A stretch of 64,000 bases of DNA from Corylus avellana. Taxonomy: Eukaryota; Streptophyta; Magnoliopsida; Fagales; Betulaceae. Positions 46,301-57,299 of this stretch are shown piece after piece. Location: NCBI RefSeq assembly GCF_901000735.1, contig NC_081541.1, positions 1,550,001-1,614,000 on the forward strand, in the 5' to 3' direction. The notes under the pieces are model-generated. The model saw nothing but the letters and a program-made list of their open reading frames with translations, made no database searches and was not told where the DNA came from. The first letter of the stretch is position 1; each line of letters starts with the position of its first letter. A program made the position numbers and the translations under genes.

Positions 46301-48116
46301 TACTTATACTTTCAACGTAAATTCTTATAGATTTATTTTTATACTTTGAGCATATTATATTATTCTGATATTGCCATCTTATAAACTATACTTTTTCCAA
46401 TTTTTGCAGTTCTTTTGGTCAAAACCTTCAAACAAGTTCATATTTCTGGGAAAACTTCTTCGCAATTTTTGTCTCAATCTTTGCTTTGCTGCTGTTTTTG
46501 TATTTCATTGGAAATGTGCAGGTAGGCGCTCAACATCTTTTTTAAGCTTAAGGGCGCTTGATTATATAATTATGTACATCATTAGAGACGGTTTATAGAT
46601 TAATTACATATAGAAGGCCAAAAGGGAATTTTGAACTATGAAGCTAAATTACATATTTAGGTGTTAGAACATTGATTAAATGATTAAATTCGTTTTTTTC
46701 TTTTTTTCTTTTTATCGACATAAGATTTAAGGATAAATTCTATTTATCAATATAATTTGATGAATTGAACTTGTCATGTAACAGACATATAGACAGTTGG
46801 CAACTGAAAGGTCAGAAGAAATTATACAAAATATGAAAGTTAAAGAGTGAGAAATAGATTTATGGATAGATAGGAACAAGCTCCCTGGTTGTATGAAAAA
46901 GGAGATCATGCCTAATGTTCAACGCATGCTGGAACAAAAGAAAGAAGTTGATGTACAAAATCTGCTCTCTCATCTTCCTAGTGAACTTGCAAGGAAGATT
47001 AAGCGCTATATCTGTTTACCTATGCTTAAAAAAGTGAGTCCCCTTTTCTTCTTCCCCGCCCCCCACACCTTTCTTTCTTCTTCCTTTTTGATAAGTGGAG
47101 TTTCTTTTTTCTTCCTTTTTGATAAGTTGAGTGGATTGTGAAAGAGTTGCAATTAAGGATGTTAGTGGTTTGTTTGGGTGTACATTTGAGGAGTTTAAAA
47201 GTGCGTTTGATACTCAAAAAATCCGTTTGAAGAAAAAAGTACATGTTTGGTAAAAAAAAATTGAAAGCGCTTTTAAAAGTCCACAAAGCAAAAAAAAAAA
47301 AAAGGCTAAAACGCACTTTTGGCAAAAGCTTCATTTTTAAGGTTTTGCCAAAAAACGTTTTTTAACTTAAAAACTCTATTTTTCGAACGCAATTCCAAAC
47401 ATGCTCTAGATCTTCCATAATTGCTCGTTACTAGATGTTACTAGGTTTTATTAGTGATTCTACTTGAGAAGCTCCAATTGTAACATTAAATAATCATTTT
47501 GGAATAATAACGTACATAGACATAGTTAGCACTTTCCTAATTAAATTGTGACAAATGGTACAAAGTAACCTAAGAAGCTTCCTTCACGTAATTATTTCCT
47601 AATTGAAATGACCCTTTCTCATTTATCCTTTTTTGTTTGCGCTAGGTGCCACAACTTGTAGGAAAAAGTGACCAACATTTGCGATTGATCTGCGACTATC
47701 TGAAGCCAGTGCACTACAAGCAGCACAGCTACATTGTGAGGGAGGGAGAACCACTTGATGCGATGCTCTTCATAACGCAAGGCATCATATGGAACTTCAC
47801 CACCATTAATGGTGTGAGAAGCAATAAGTGCATCGAGAAAGGTAATTTCTATGGAGAAGAACTTCTTGATTGGGGATTGGATTCCCCCGCCTTACCCAAC
47901 CTATCCGACCTCCCAATCTCTCTCAAAACTGCGAAAACACATACAAAAGTTGAAGCCTTTGCTCTAATGGCCAACGACTTGAGGACTATAGTTTCCAGGC
48001 GTACTGAAGCAGTTTCTGCTGTACAAGCAGCTTTCCGGCGCTTTAATGAAAAGCCTCTCCAGTTTGTTGAGGGGATGAAGAACATTGAAATTTCGTCTGT
48101 GTTAGAGTACAGATAG
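43388..48116 (+). pseudogene. CNGC: CNGC gene D, one nonsense codon in the C-linker
   Basis: Exons 43388-43431, 44696-45128, 45255-45467, 45638-45921, 46410-46521, 46785-47033, 47646-48116, all with fitting phases and GT-AG borders. Everything is open except a TGA at 46848-46850 (codon 384). Gene C has CGA (Arg) there, so one C to T change explains it. Motifs: DPLFFY then VLFIN in place of the usual LPVIN, S4 arginines, pore CFWWGLRNLS with GQN (328-330), FYGEELLDWG in the binding domain, and an IQ-like VQAAFRRF near the end. The last codons (LEYR and stop) come from an inserted LTR. Full length would be 601 aa; the present product is 383 aa without the cyclic-nucleotide domain. Either a recent pseudogene, a sequencing error at one base, or a truncated subunit. 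Confidence 0.85.
47150..47410. repeat. Possible MITE in gene D intron 6
   Basis: Sequence absent from intron 6 of C and A. It has GTTTGTTTGGGTG at one end and ATTCCAAACATGC near the other, with internal complementary stretches (AAGTGCGTTT / AAACGCACTTTT). The ends are imprecise and no target duplication was found. Confidence 0.4.
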
Positions 48117-48496
48117 CAAGTCATCTAAGGATTAGGCCTGAACCACATGTCTCGGGCAATTTATTTCACTCCTATTTCAGATACTGTCGATATAGCTACC
48201 AACCAGGAAGATATTTGATGATGGAAGAGATATTCAAACTCGCATTGATAAAGGATTAGTCCCAGCTATTAGCTCGATAACAACTCTTTCTTTTACTGAT
48301 TTGTATATATATGCTGTGTATTATTATTATCTTTATTCATATTTATTCTTTGGTTCTAGTTGTATTCGGTTTAGCTGCACAAATACTTGAAGTTATCTTT
48401 GTATAGTTTTACTGCCTAAATATAAATGAAATAGAGCACAACAGGAGTATTCATATATTCTGGCCAAATCAATTCCACATGCAACACTTTCTTTCA
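48100..48496 (+). mobile_element. Copia LTR joined to the end of gene D
   Basis: Starts TGTTAGAGTACAG exactly where D stops matching C (after TCGTCTG) and ends CAACACTTTCTTTCA, followed by TGGTATGAGAGCC (48497-48509), a near-perfect initiator-tRNA primer site. It matches 52191-52595 in unit E. It provides D's last four residues and stop codon. Confidence 0.8.
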
Positions 48497-48671
48497 TGGT
48501 ATGAGAGCCATAAAGATTCGCACCCAAAATTTCTTTTTCTTTCCTGCATTTTATTCTCAAATCGTTGAATTTAGTACCATTGGTGCTGCTTCTTCTCTTC
48601 TTTTTTCTACTCCAAACATTTCACTTTTTTTTTTTTTTTTGATGAATGAGTGAATTTATAAAAGCACACCA

Positions 48672-48996
48672 GTGAACAAACACCCCAGCAAAAACAGAAC
48701 ACCACTCAACTCACAAAATAGCACAACTCAATCTGATGCCAATTATCCGGTGTGGGTGTGTCAATTTCTCCCCATACTCGGGAAAAATGGGCTGTTGGGT
48801 ATTGTTGATGGGTCGGATCCCTGTCCACCCAAATTCATTTCAGAATCTGATGAGAAGGATTCTATCTCCTTGAATCCTGAATTTGTGATTTGGGAGAAAA
48901 AGGATCAATATATCCTTACTTGGTTCAATGCAACGTTGTCTGGAAAGGTTGTCAGTGCAGTGTATATATGGCGTCAATACCTCAAGGCAGGTATCA
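48672..48996 (+). pseudogene. Copia gag remnant (D-linked)
   Basis: An open frame carrying the copia gag domain: WVCQFLPILGKNGLL, IVDGSDPCPPKF, NPEFVIWEKKDQYILTWFN and LSGKVVSAVY. It lies about 160 bp inside the LTR, as expected. It is cut off by the LTR-like segment at 48997. A copy lies at 52800-53092. Confidence 0.8.
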
Positions 48997-49348
48997 TGTT
49001 CTTGGAGGAGGAAATATCATGGAGAGAGGGAGAGGAGAGTTGAGAGAGTGAGATAAGATAATGGAAGGAGATCAGATATCTCTAGACTAGAATTAATGGT
49101 GGGGGAGAATGGGAGATAAAAATCAATAATAAAGAATAGAGAGAGATACTTAAATACTTTAGGGCTTAGGCTTTATGCATTGGAATTTGGGGGGAGTGTC
49201 TCTTTGACTCTTTATGCATTGGACCACGAGGCGGGCTAAGAACCAACCGTAGTGGACCCTTTATTAAACGGGCCTCAAGCCTAACCTCTATGCGGAGGGG
49301 GCCGGATATTTGGGTTGCTAAGTCCAATGAGATATCCATATCTCAACA
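48997..49348 (+). mobile_element. Probable solo LTR (D-linked copy)
   Basis: A 352-bp unit starting TGTTCTTGGAGGAG and ending TATCTCAACA, with the TG...CA ends of a copia LTR. It sits inside the gag remnant. The homologous copy is at 53093-53445 and a partial copy at 35085-35170. No primer site or polypurine tract adjoins it. Confidence 0.6.
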
Positions 49349-50309
49349 ATACTCAATGTTGGGTTTAGTTTTAACCTTTTCATTTATATATATATTGCAA
49401 CGTCGAGGTTTTATCTATGAGCATATTCTTGCCTGGTCAGACGGCCCAATGGGGCACCAGTGCGCAAATAATGTCAGCGGTAAGCCTCATCAACAGATAT
49501 TTTTGTGGCTAATTTATGTTCGTCATGCATTTTCAAGAGTTAAAGATTTATTTTTGGAGGATGACGTTTCTTGTCACGTAATAAGCACGTAAGCTCATAG
49601 GACTATAGGAGTTTTATAAGATAAATGATAGGTGTTAATAATTTGTTCATATATATATATATATATATAAATTTAATAGATTCAGTTAGTTATATTGAAG
49701 ATGTATTTTTGTCTTTTAATTTTTGTGAGAAAACAAAAATACTCATCCAATATAACTAACTGAATATTATCTTTGAATTGGATAACATTATGTTCCTTAG
49801 ATTTATGGGTACGTCCACATAAGTCGATAAATCTAATGATTGATTTGCATGTAAGATAATATGGAGGAAATATGAGCAAAATATTGACACAAATCATTTT
49901 TCAATATTTTTTGTGTTACAACATATAGTTCTTTTTAGTTATTCACTATAAGTAATTTTAAGAACCATCTTTTTATTATTCTAAAGTTTATGTGGCTTCT
50001 AGAATTACCATTAAATCAAAATTTATTAGTAATCCATCTCAAATTCTATGATAATTTTTTTAAAAAAAAAATCATATCAACTTGAAAAGGATAAAAAGAT
50101 GATTCATAACATTATTCTCATTTACTATATAGCACAAAACATCAATAGATATTAATTTTCTTTCCTCTTTTTCTTTAAGAAAACAATAGAAAAAACTCTA
50201 AATAAAATAAATAAAAACTCTATTAATAGAGAATATATATATAAAATATAAAATCTTTAGAGTCTATATAGAAAAAACAGTAAATATTTTAGCTACTCTT
50301 TCTGAGATG
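49349..50309. other. D-E spacer
   Basis: Shares blocks with the region upstream of gene C (TTTTATCTATGAGCATA, 49412 and 35615) and with 20430-20590. It contains a (TA)n run near 49650. No gene is seen. Confidence 0.5.
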
Positions 50310-52190
50310 CTCATGGGTGAAAATGTCATTGTATTGCAGCCCTTTTGATAAAGTGGACCCTTGGCAGTTTGCTAGAACAAGACCGGATGGAATATGTAGT
50401 ATATTGCTTACTTTTCTTATATTCCTTAATCATATTATTTGCTGGGGGAAGTTACCAAGTTCCATTTTTTTTTTTTTTTTTCTGCACTACCATTCTCTAG
50501 CTGACTTGACTTTGGCATGGATATTGAATTTTCATCAGTTGCCGAGAAAGACTTGAAGGATTCCTGTGAAAAAAACAAAAAAGAAAGACTTGAAGGATGT
50601 CTGTCCCACTCGGGCCACACGGATGGTTGACTGACAAAAAAAAAAGAAAGAAAGACTTGATCAAGATAACGAATAAATATATATATACAACCGCGACAGA
50701 GTAGTCTTACATGCTACGACAAAGAAAGACTTGTTTATTAGTTGCAGCTGCAGAGTAGTCTTACATGCTACGACAAATCCAATTCTGCCAGTACTCTTTG
50801 CTTTGTCCAGATCGATATCCCCGTCACCCTTGCTCTCCTCTAGCTAGTTTATCAGGTTCATTTCACTATTTAGTGGGCACAAATTTAGAACTATATATTA
50901 TTATTTGTTCTTATTACATTTCCAACACAACCGGACTTGTTTGGTCTCTTTTGACCCATGAACTATCTATATTGAAAGTGGTGTTTGTCTAATCTATAAT
51001 AAATTTATAACCGCGACAGTTTGCAGCTGCAGAGTCTTCAATCCTACAACGAATCCAATTTCTGCCCATCTCCATTGCTCGATCTCCTCGAGTTTATCAG
51101 GTTCATTTCACTGTTTATATGTATAATCTCGATGACTATTTTTTCTTTTACATTTCCTAAACAACGGGGCAATTATTTTTGGGTCCCTTTTACATACCCA
51201 TGAAATATGTATCTGATGCCAAGCATTAATGTTTTCTTGGTCTGAGTATTTGCATTGAGTATGCTATATATATATATATATATAGCTCATATGGTGCAGA
51301 GTCTTACGTTTCTTCCCTGAAAGAAATCATATATATGGTGCACAACCTGAGAGATTGCACTTAGATTTTGCTTTTTCTGAGGTTGCACTTAGATTAATAT
51401 ATATGTGGAAAGTGGGGTTTTGTCTAATCTGTTTTCCAGTTTTTAAGGAATCTAAACTCATACTTTTGTCGTTGTAATTGTAGTTCGTGGTCGTGTGGGT
51501 GAGGACGTTAATTGTGTCGTTTATAATTAAGCTTGAGTTACGAGTTCCCGTGGGCATCGGCGTGCGCAAGACAACTGGATGAGGTTAGCATCTTCTGCTT
51601 CTTCTTCTTCTTCTTCTATATGTTCTAACTTATATATCTATATGGTCTTTACAGAAAGAAAAAAATAAATTAATTAATTCCTTATACATATGATTATTAT
51701 CATTGTAAATATGAGAATAATCAGCATCCTTCATTATTATTATTTTGTTTTAATAACATATTTTGGTGCTTAAGGCTTTAATAAGGTAGTCCAATTTTGA
51801 ACCAATCTCTTAAACGCTGTTAAAAATAAATCATTCTTTCTTTCTTTTCGCAAAGAGTACTTGCCTAATTCCCCAGTTCTCCTTCCCTTGATCGGCTAAT
51901 GTACGTGTTCGACAAGTCGTTGTCCCATGATTATGATCTTATCCATTTTATCTGAAATAAAAATGATTTATTTTATGATCAAATTAAATTTGAGTAATAT
52001 GGTCAGTTGTTATTTATATAAATGGAATGACATGTAATAATTAGTCATTTTTTTTTGTTTTTTTTGTTTTTTATTAGTGATGATTTAAGGGTTCATCTTG
52101 ACTACTACGTTATCAAGTTGTATTGCAATTATATAATAGTCTATTAAATAATATTACTTGCTAAATTTTACAGTAATGCTATTTCGTCTG
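50310..52190 (+). pseudogene. CNGC: CNGC unit E: two leaders, exon 1 and a 3' scrap
   Basis: A collapsed unit. 50310-50990 is an A-type promoter, leader (donor after 50855) and start of leader intron. 51001-51100 is a D-type leader. 51540-51583 is exon 1, identical in layout to gene D but with ACG in place of the start ATG. The D-type intron 1 then runs to about 52178 and meets ATTTCGTCTG (52181-52190), the last 10 CNGC bases of gene D's exon 7, followed by the same LTR. Relative to D about 4.1 kb holding exons 2-7 are missing. No channel can be made. Confidence 0.85.
50681..50699 (+). promoter_or_regulatory. Conserved TATA and CCGCGACAG block, unit E
   Basis: TATATATACAACCGCGACAG here parallels TTTATAACCGCGACAG in D (42834-42849) and CTTTAACCGCGGCAG in G (63296-63310), and a CGCGCGGCAG variant in A. 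The preserved spacing suggests the core promoter and transcription start region of the family. Confidence 0.6.
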
Positions 52191-52595
52191 TGTTAGAGTA
52201 CAGATAGCAAGTCATCTAAGGATTACGCCTGAACCACATGTCTCGGGCAATTTATTTCACTCCTATTTCAGATACTGTCGATATAGCTACCAGCCTACCA
52301 ACCAGGAAGATATTTGATGATGGAAGAGATATTCAAGCTCGCATTGATAAAAGATTAGTCCCAGCTGTTAGCTCGATAACAAATCTTTCTTTTACTGATT
52401 TGTATATATATGCTGTGTATTATTATTATCTTTATTCATATTTATTCTTTGGTTCTAGTTGTATTCGGTTTAGCTGCACAAATACTTGAAGTTATCCTTG
52501 CATAGTTTTACTGCCTAACTATAAATGAAATAGAGCACAACAGGAGTATTCATATATTCTGCCCAATTCAATTCCACATGCAACACTTTCTTTCA
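52191..52595 (+). mobile_element. Copia LTR (E-linked copy)
   Basis: Same LTR as 48100-48496 with scattered changes and a small insertion (ACCAGCCTACCAACC). The following primer site is altered to TAGTATCATAGCC. Both flanks are shared with unit D, so it was duplicated with the unit and did not arise by a separate insertion. Confidence 0.8.
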
Positions 52596-52799
52596 TAGTA
52601 TCATAGCCCTAAAGATTCGCACCCAAAATTTCTTTTTCTTTCCTGCATTTTATTCTCAAATCGTTGAATTTAGTACGTACCATTGGTGCTGCTTCTTCTC
52701 TTCTTTTTTCTACTCCAAACATTTCACTTTTTTTTTTTTTGATGAATGAGTGAATTTATAAAAGCACACCAGTAAAAAAACACCCCAGCAAAAACAGAG

Positions 52800-53092
52800 C
52801 ACCACTCAACTCACAAAATAGCAAAACTCAATCTGATGCCAATTATCCGGTGTGGGTGTGTCAATTTCTCCTCATACTCGGGGAAAATGGGCTGTTGGGT
52901 ATTGTTGATGGGTCGGATCCCTGTCCACCCAAATTCGTTTCAGAATCTGATGAGAAGTATTCTGTCTCCTTAAATCCTGAATTTGTGATTTGGGAGAAAG
53001 ATGATCAATATATCCTTAGTTGGTTCATTGCAACGTTGTCTGGAAAGGTTGTCAGTGCAGTGTATGGTGTCAATACCTCAAGGCAGGTATCA
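52800..53092 (+). pseudogene. Copia gag remnant (E-linked copy)
   Basis: Near-identical to 48672-48996 and reads further in frame: VVSAVYGVNTSRQV before the LTR interrupts it. That last block confirms the copia gag family. Confidence 0.8.
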
Positions 53093-53445
53093 TGTTATTG
53101 GAGGAGAAAATATCATGGAGAGAGGGAGAGTAGAGTTGAGAGAGTGAGAGAATGGACGGAGAAGATATCTCTAGACTAGAATTAATGATGGGGAGAATGG
53201 GAGATAAAAATCAATAATAAAGAATAGAGAGAGATACGTAAATACCTTGGGGCTTAGGCTTTATGCATTGGGTTTGGGGGGAGTGTCTCTTTACGATAAC
53301 CATTGGACCACTCGGCGGGCTAAGAACCAACTGATTAGTCTCATGTAGTGGACCTTTTATATTAACGGGCCTTAAGCCTAAGCTCCATGTGGAGGGGGCC
53401 GAATATTTGGGTTGCTAAGTCTGATGATATATCCATATCTCAACA
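53093..53445 (+). mobile_element. Probable solo LTR (E-linked copy)
   Basis: Starts TGTTATTGGAGGAG and ends TATCTCAACA. It matches 48997-49348 along its full length with some indels. Confidence 0.6.
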
Positions 53446-56430
53446 ATACTCAATGTTGGGTTTTAGTTTTGGAAAAAATTGTAAAATAAGCCCATATGGT
53501 TTATTTGATTTGTAATTAACTCATTGAAGTATCAAAATAAAATTAAAAGTCTTTGAGGTATGCCAAAAAAAATAATTTAATCCCTCTAGCCAAATTTCGT
53601 CTACTAATTTAACAGATTTCGATATTATGAAATGTTAGAACTAATAAAATGGTGACACATGTCTTAGTTAAATAATTCCACCCACAACTGGAGTCACACC
53701 ACGCTGTCTTGCGAGAGAGTGAGAGACGAGAGAGTTGTGGGTAAGACAGGCGACGTCGACTTGAGAGAGCAAACTGGGGGCTGCAAAGGGAGTTAGGGCT
53801 AGGGGAAAAGAGAGGTCGTTTTGGTTTCAATGAAAAAATTAAGAATTACATTTATACCCTTACTATTAGTTTCTTATCGGGTATATCGGTTTTCGATAAC
53901 TAAATTTTAACCGACCAATAAGTTAATTGGTATAAAAATTTTAACCGATTACCTATCAATAACTATTGGTTGCGGTTAATATCGGTTCAATCAAATTTAG
54001 TAGGCAGTTGGTAATCGGTTAATTTGCCAACTCCTTGTCGCCAGAGTCCAATGCTATTTATTTTTCTAACACGCGATATTGTGGGAGTATGAATTCGGAT
54101 TGGGATTAGTTGGCATTTGGCCTTTTTCGCATATTTCTTTATCAAAGACAGCCCCAGCTTCACCTGTTGTCTGCCATGGTCCGACATAATAAAACTATTG
54201 ATTCCCTTGCCTGAATGATTGAAATTACTTTTTGTTATACTATAGTAATTGGGAAAACTTTATAAAATCCTCTTCAACTCCTACTTGTTTTGACACTACT
54301 TTAAAAGTTTAAAAATTCTCGATCAAATTTTCAATTTCTTTTAATTACTCAATTTCATTATGATTTTTCGTTAAATTTTGTCAATTTTTTTAAAATACTC
54401 GTATATTTTTAATAAAAAAAAAATACAAAGATATTGCAAAAATATTGCAAAGATTTTTTAAAAATAAAAAATAAACTCAAGAATCTTTACAATTTTTTAT
54501 TTTAGTTAAAAAAAAAAAATAGTAGTACTTTAGGAATGATGACAAGATTTTATAAAAAAATTTAACGGAATTAGGTAATTAAAATAAATTGAAAGTTCGA
54601 TACTCTTAATTAAAAGATTTTTTTTTTTTAACTTTGGGAGGTACTTTTAAAATGCGTAAAAGTTTATAGAGAGTTTTGTGAAGTTTCCTAAAAAAAAAAA
54701 AAAAAAAGAGGCATGAGATATGATTTGTTTAGGAAAAAGGCATGACATACGTGAGTATTAAAGGTGCTCTAAAATTTAAATTGCTTTTATACTTGTCAAA
54801 AGTAAAAGGCGGCTTTTGTAAGAAAACAAAAAAAAGTATAAGGCATCTACTGTAGACCTTAAGGGTACAATTCCTCGCACAAAATTGTGTCGTTTTACAA
54901 AAGTTTTGGACAATATGATGCAACCTTGTTCAATTGTTTGACCGCACTAGGAATCAAAATCAGAAGTTTTACAAACAGCCGTTGCGGTAAGAAAAGGAAA
55001 AATGTTTTCTTTTTTTATCTTGTTCTTATTCCATCGCTTTAATTTTTAAATTCATCATTAGATATTTCAGACTAAAGATTTTAGACATGGATCTCACAAA
55101 TATAATAATAATTTAAAAATAAAAAATAAAAGAAAGATGAGAATATAATGTATAGCATCTCTCTAAGAAAAGTAAGGATTTTGCATAATTCGGTTGCACC
55201 CTCCAATTATCCATATACCATTATAATTTTTATTTTTTTTTTAGCTACCATTGAAAAGGTGGGCTGTTAATAACCGCCTTAATCATTTAAACGCTAACTA
55301 CTAACCACTTTTAAAAGCGGTTAGGAAAAATTGCTAACCGCCTAAACGGTTACGGTTAGCGGTTTTAGGTTTTGAAAAAACTGCTGACCAATATATATAT
55401 AAAACGAAGTCATTTATGCATTTAAATATACATAAAAATGTATAAAAATTTATAAACGATTAGGATATTATCGTATTACCATAAAAACGACGTCGTTTTG
55501 TTTTGTTTTCTTAATTTTTGTTTTTTTTTTTAATTTTTTTTAAATATTTTATTTTAAAAAGCGGTTAGTGGTTATTAGGATTATTAACTGTTAACCGCTG
55601 GTTAGTGAATTTACTAACCAACTAGGTGGTTACGGTTAGCGATTTTAGCCAATAACTACTAACCGTAACTGCCTTTCAACCATATTTTTAGCCAACAATA
55701 TTTTTTCAATTACCTATCTACCGTCTCTTATCAAATAGTATTTTATGCTCTCAATTTCGTAGTTTCACACAATCTCTAAAAACAAGGGGTCCAAAGTTCC
55801 TAATCATGCAGTATTTCTACAATAATATTGTACCTTAAATTTAGTCTAAGTTTATGACGTTAAGAATTTAATGTGCATTTTAAATGATTTTAAATAGATT
55901 GGAGAATATTTCTTTCAGACGGGTTTAGAGGAAATTTCTGTCCATAAAATAAAATAAAATTTAAATTTTTTTTAAAAATTGTTTGATAATGTTAAAATGA
56001 ACTTAAACTTTATTTTTATGACAGAAATTTCCTCGAAATCAATCTGGAGGAAATTTCCTTGGACTTACTTCAATAGGTGACAAATGTCATCTCTCACATA
56101 TTTTTTTTAAAATTTTAAGAGTCATTTATTGGCATTCTACTAATCTAGGAACCCAAACATTAATTTTTTAACAACTCACAAATGTTGAATGACACTTATC
56201 ACCTATTGAAATAGATTAAGGAAAATTTCCTTCGAACTAGTTTGAAGAAAATTTATGTCCCTTTTTTTTTTAAGCCTTAAACTACCACTTTTAATTGGTC
56301 GGGTTGACATTGCAATAAATTAAAGTTTCTTAGGTAGGTGACAAAAATAGTAATGCGAAAATAATAAAGCGGAATAGTAAGATAGAGATGACACAGAGAT
56401 TTATGTGGTTCTATTTATGTAACGGAGAGC
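53446..56430. other. E-F region, transposon scraps and AT-rich DNA
   Basis: 53460-53680 repeats 35200-35420. 53650-53830 is GA-rich with no gene. 53870-54020 has CGGTT/AACCG words as in a decayed hAT element. 54230-55250 is AT-rich with poly-A tracts. 55250-55690 is listed separately. 55700-56340 shows nothing I can name. Confidence 0.45.
55255..55685. repeat. hAT-like segment with AACCGC subterminal repeats
   Basis: Many copies of GGTTAGCGGTT, AACCGC and CTAACCG in both orientations lie at both ends of an AT-rich core, the same vocabulary as 8740-9497 and 61332-61440. Clear terminal repeats and target duplication were not found, so it is probably old and truncated. Confidence 0.55.
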
Positions 56431-57138
56431 GCTAGCCAAATCTGTGCTATTATCCCAAAAAACTAGTCAATTTGAAGCTTCCCTAGAATTCATTATAAAG
56501 CCCAGTTTCACCTAGTAACTAGGCAATATGGGATTTAGCACCCATGACTATCTTTATAAAGCACACACTCTATGTGGGTTTCTTCTCATCTTCCCAATAT
56601 GGGATCGGAGTGTTACAAACTCCCCCTCTTAAATTCCTGACGTCCTCTTCAGGGCTACGTCATGCAGCATTTGTAACAATGCAAGGAAAAATACTAGCCA
56701 CATTTGCGCTATTACCTCAAAAAGACTAGTCAATTTGGAGCTTTCTTAAAATTCATTATACAGCCAGTTTCACCTAATAACTAGGCAATGTGGGACTTAG
56801 CACCCATGACTATCTTTATAAACCACCCACTCTATGTGGGCTTCTTCTCATCTTCCCAATATGGGATCGGGGTGTTACATATGATATCAGAGTCATAGCC
56901 CAGCCTGAGATGGGGAAGCGTGCACAAGTCCATGAGGGTCTCCAGCGAGGCCGCTGGGTCCTAAGAGGGGGTAATTGTGACGTCTCACATTACTTGGGCA
57001 TGGAAAAGATGATGTGTTTATATGAAATATACTCTCTCTAAATGATATGAGGGCTTTTTGGGGGTAAACTCAATAATAAAACCGTGCGAGCTTGGCCAAA
57101 GCGAACAATATCATACTACTTGGAGCAGGGGTGTTACA
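56431..57138 (+). mobile_element. TRIM-like small retroelement cluster
   Basis: Two direct copies (56431-56617 and 56692-56879) of a block running from CTAGCCA to GGGATCGG(A/G)GTGTTACA. The second is followed by TGATATCAGAGTCA (56881-56894), a degenerate tRNA primer site, about 80 bp of internal sequence with GTGCACAAGTCCATGAGGG, a purine tract AAGAGGGGG, and TGTGACGTC...GGGTGTTACA (56976-57138), a 163-bp LTR-like end. Terminal repeats of this size with an almost empty interior fit TRIM elements. The two end repeats are not identical, so it is a composite. Confidence 0.6.
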
Positions 57139-57299
57139 GTTTTTGACCTACGTCCATAGGATAAAGCCCTAAGGTGCATTAAACTCTTATTTATTTATAA
57201 GAGAATCATATTAGATACAAATAGACTTTTACTCTAGTTAGGTTAGTTAGGTTGATAGTCTTTAACTATAACTAGACTTCAACTATAACTCAATAATAA

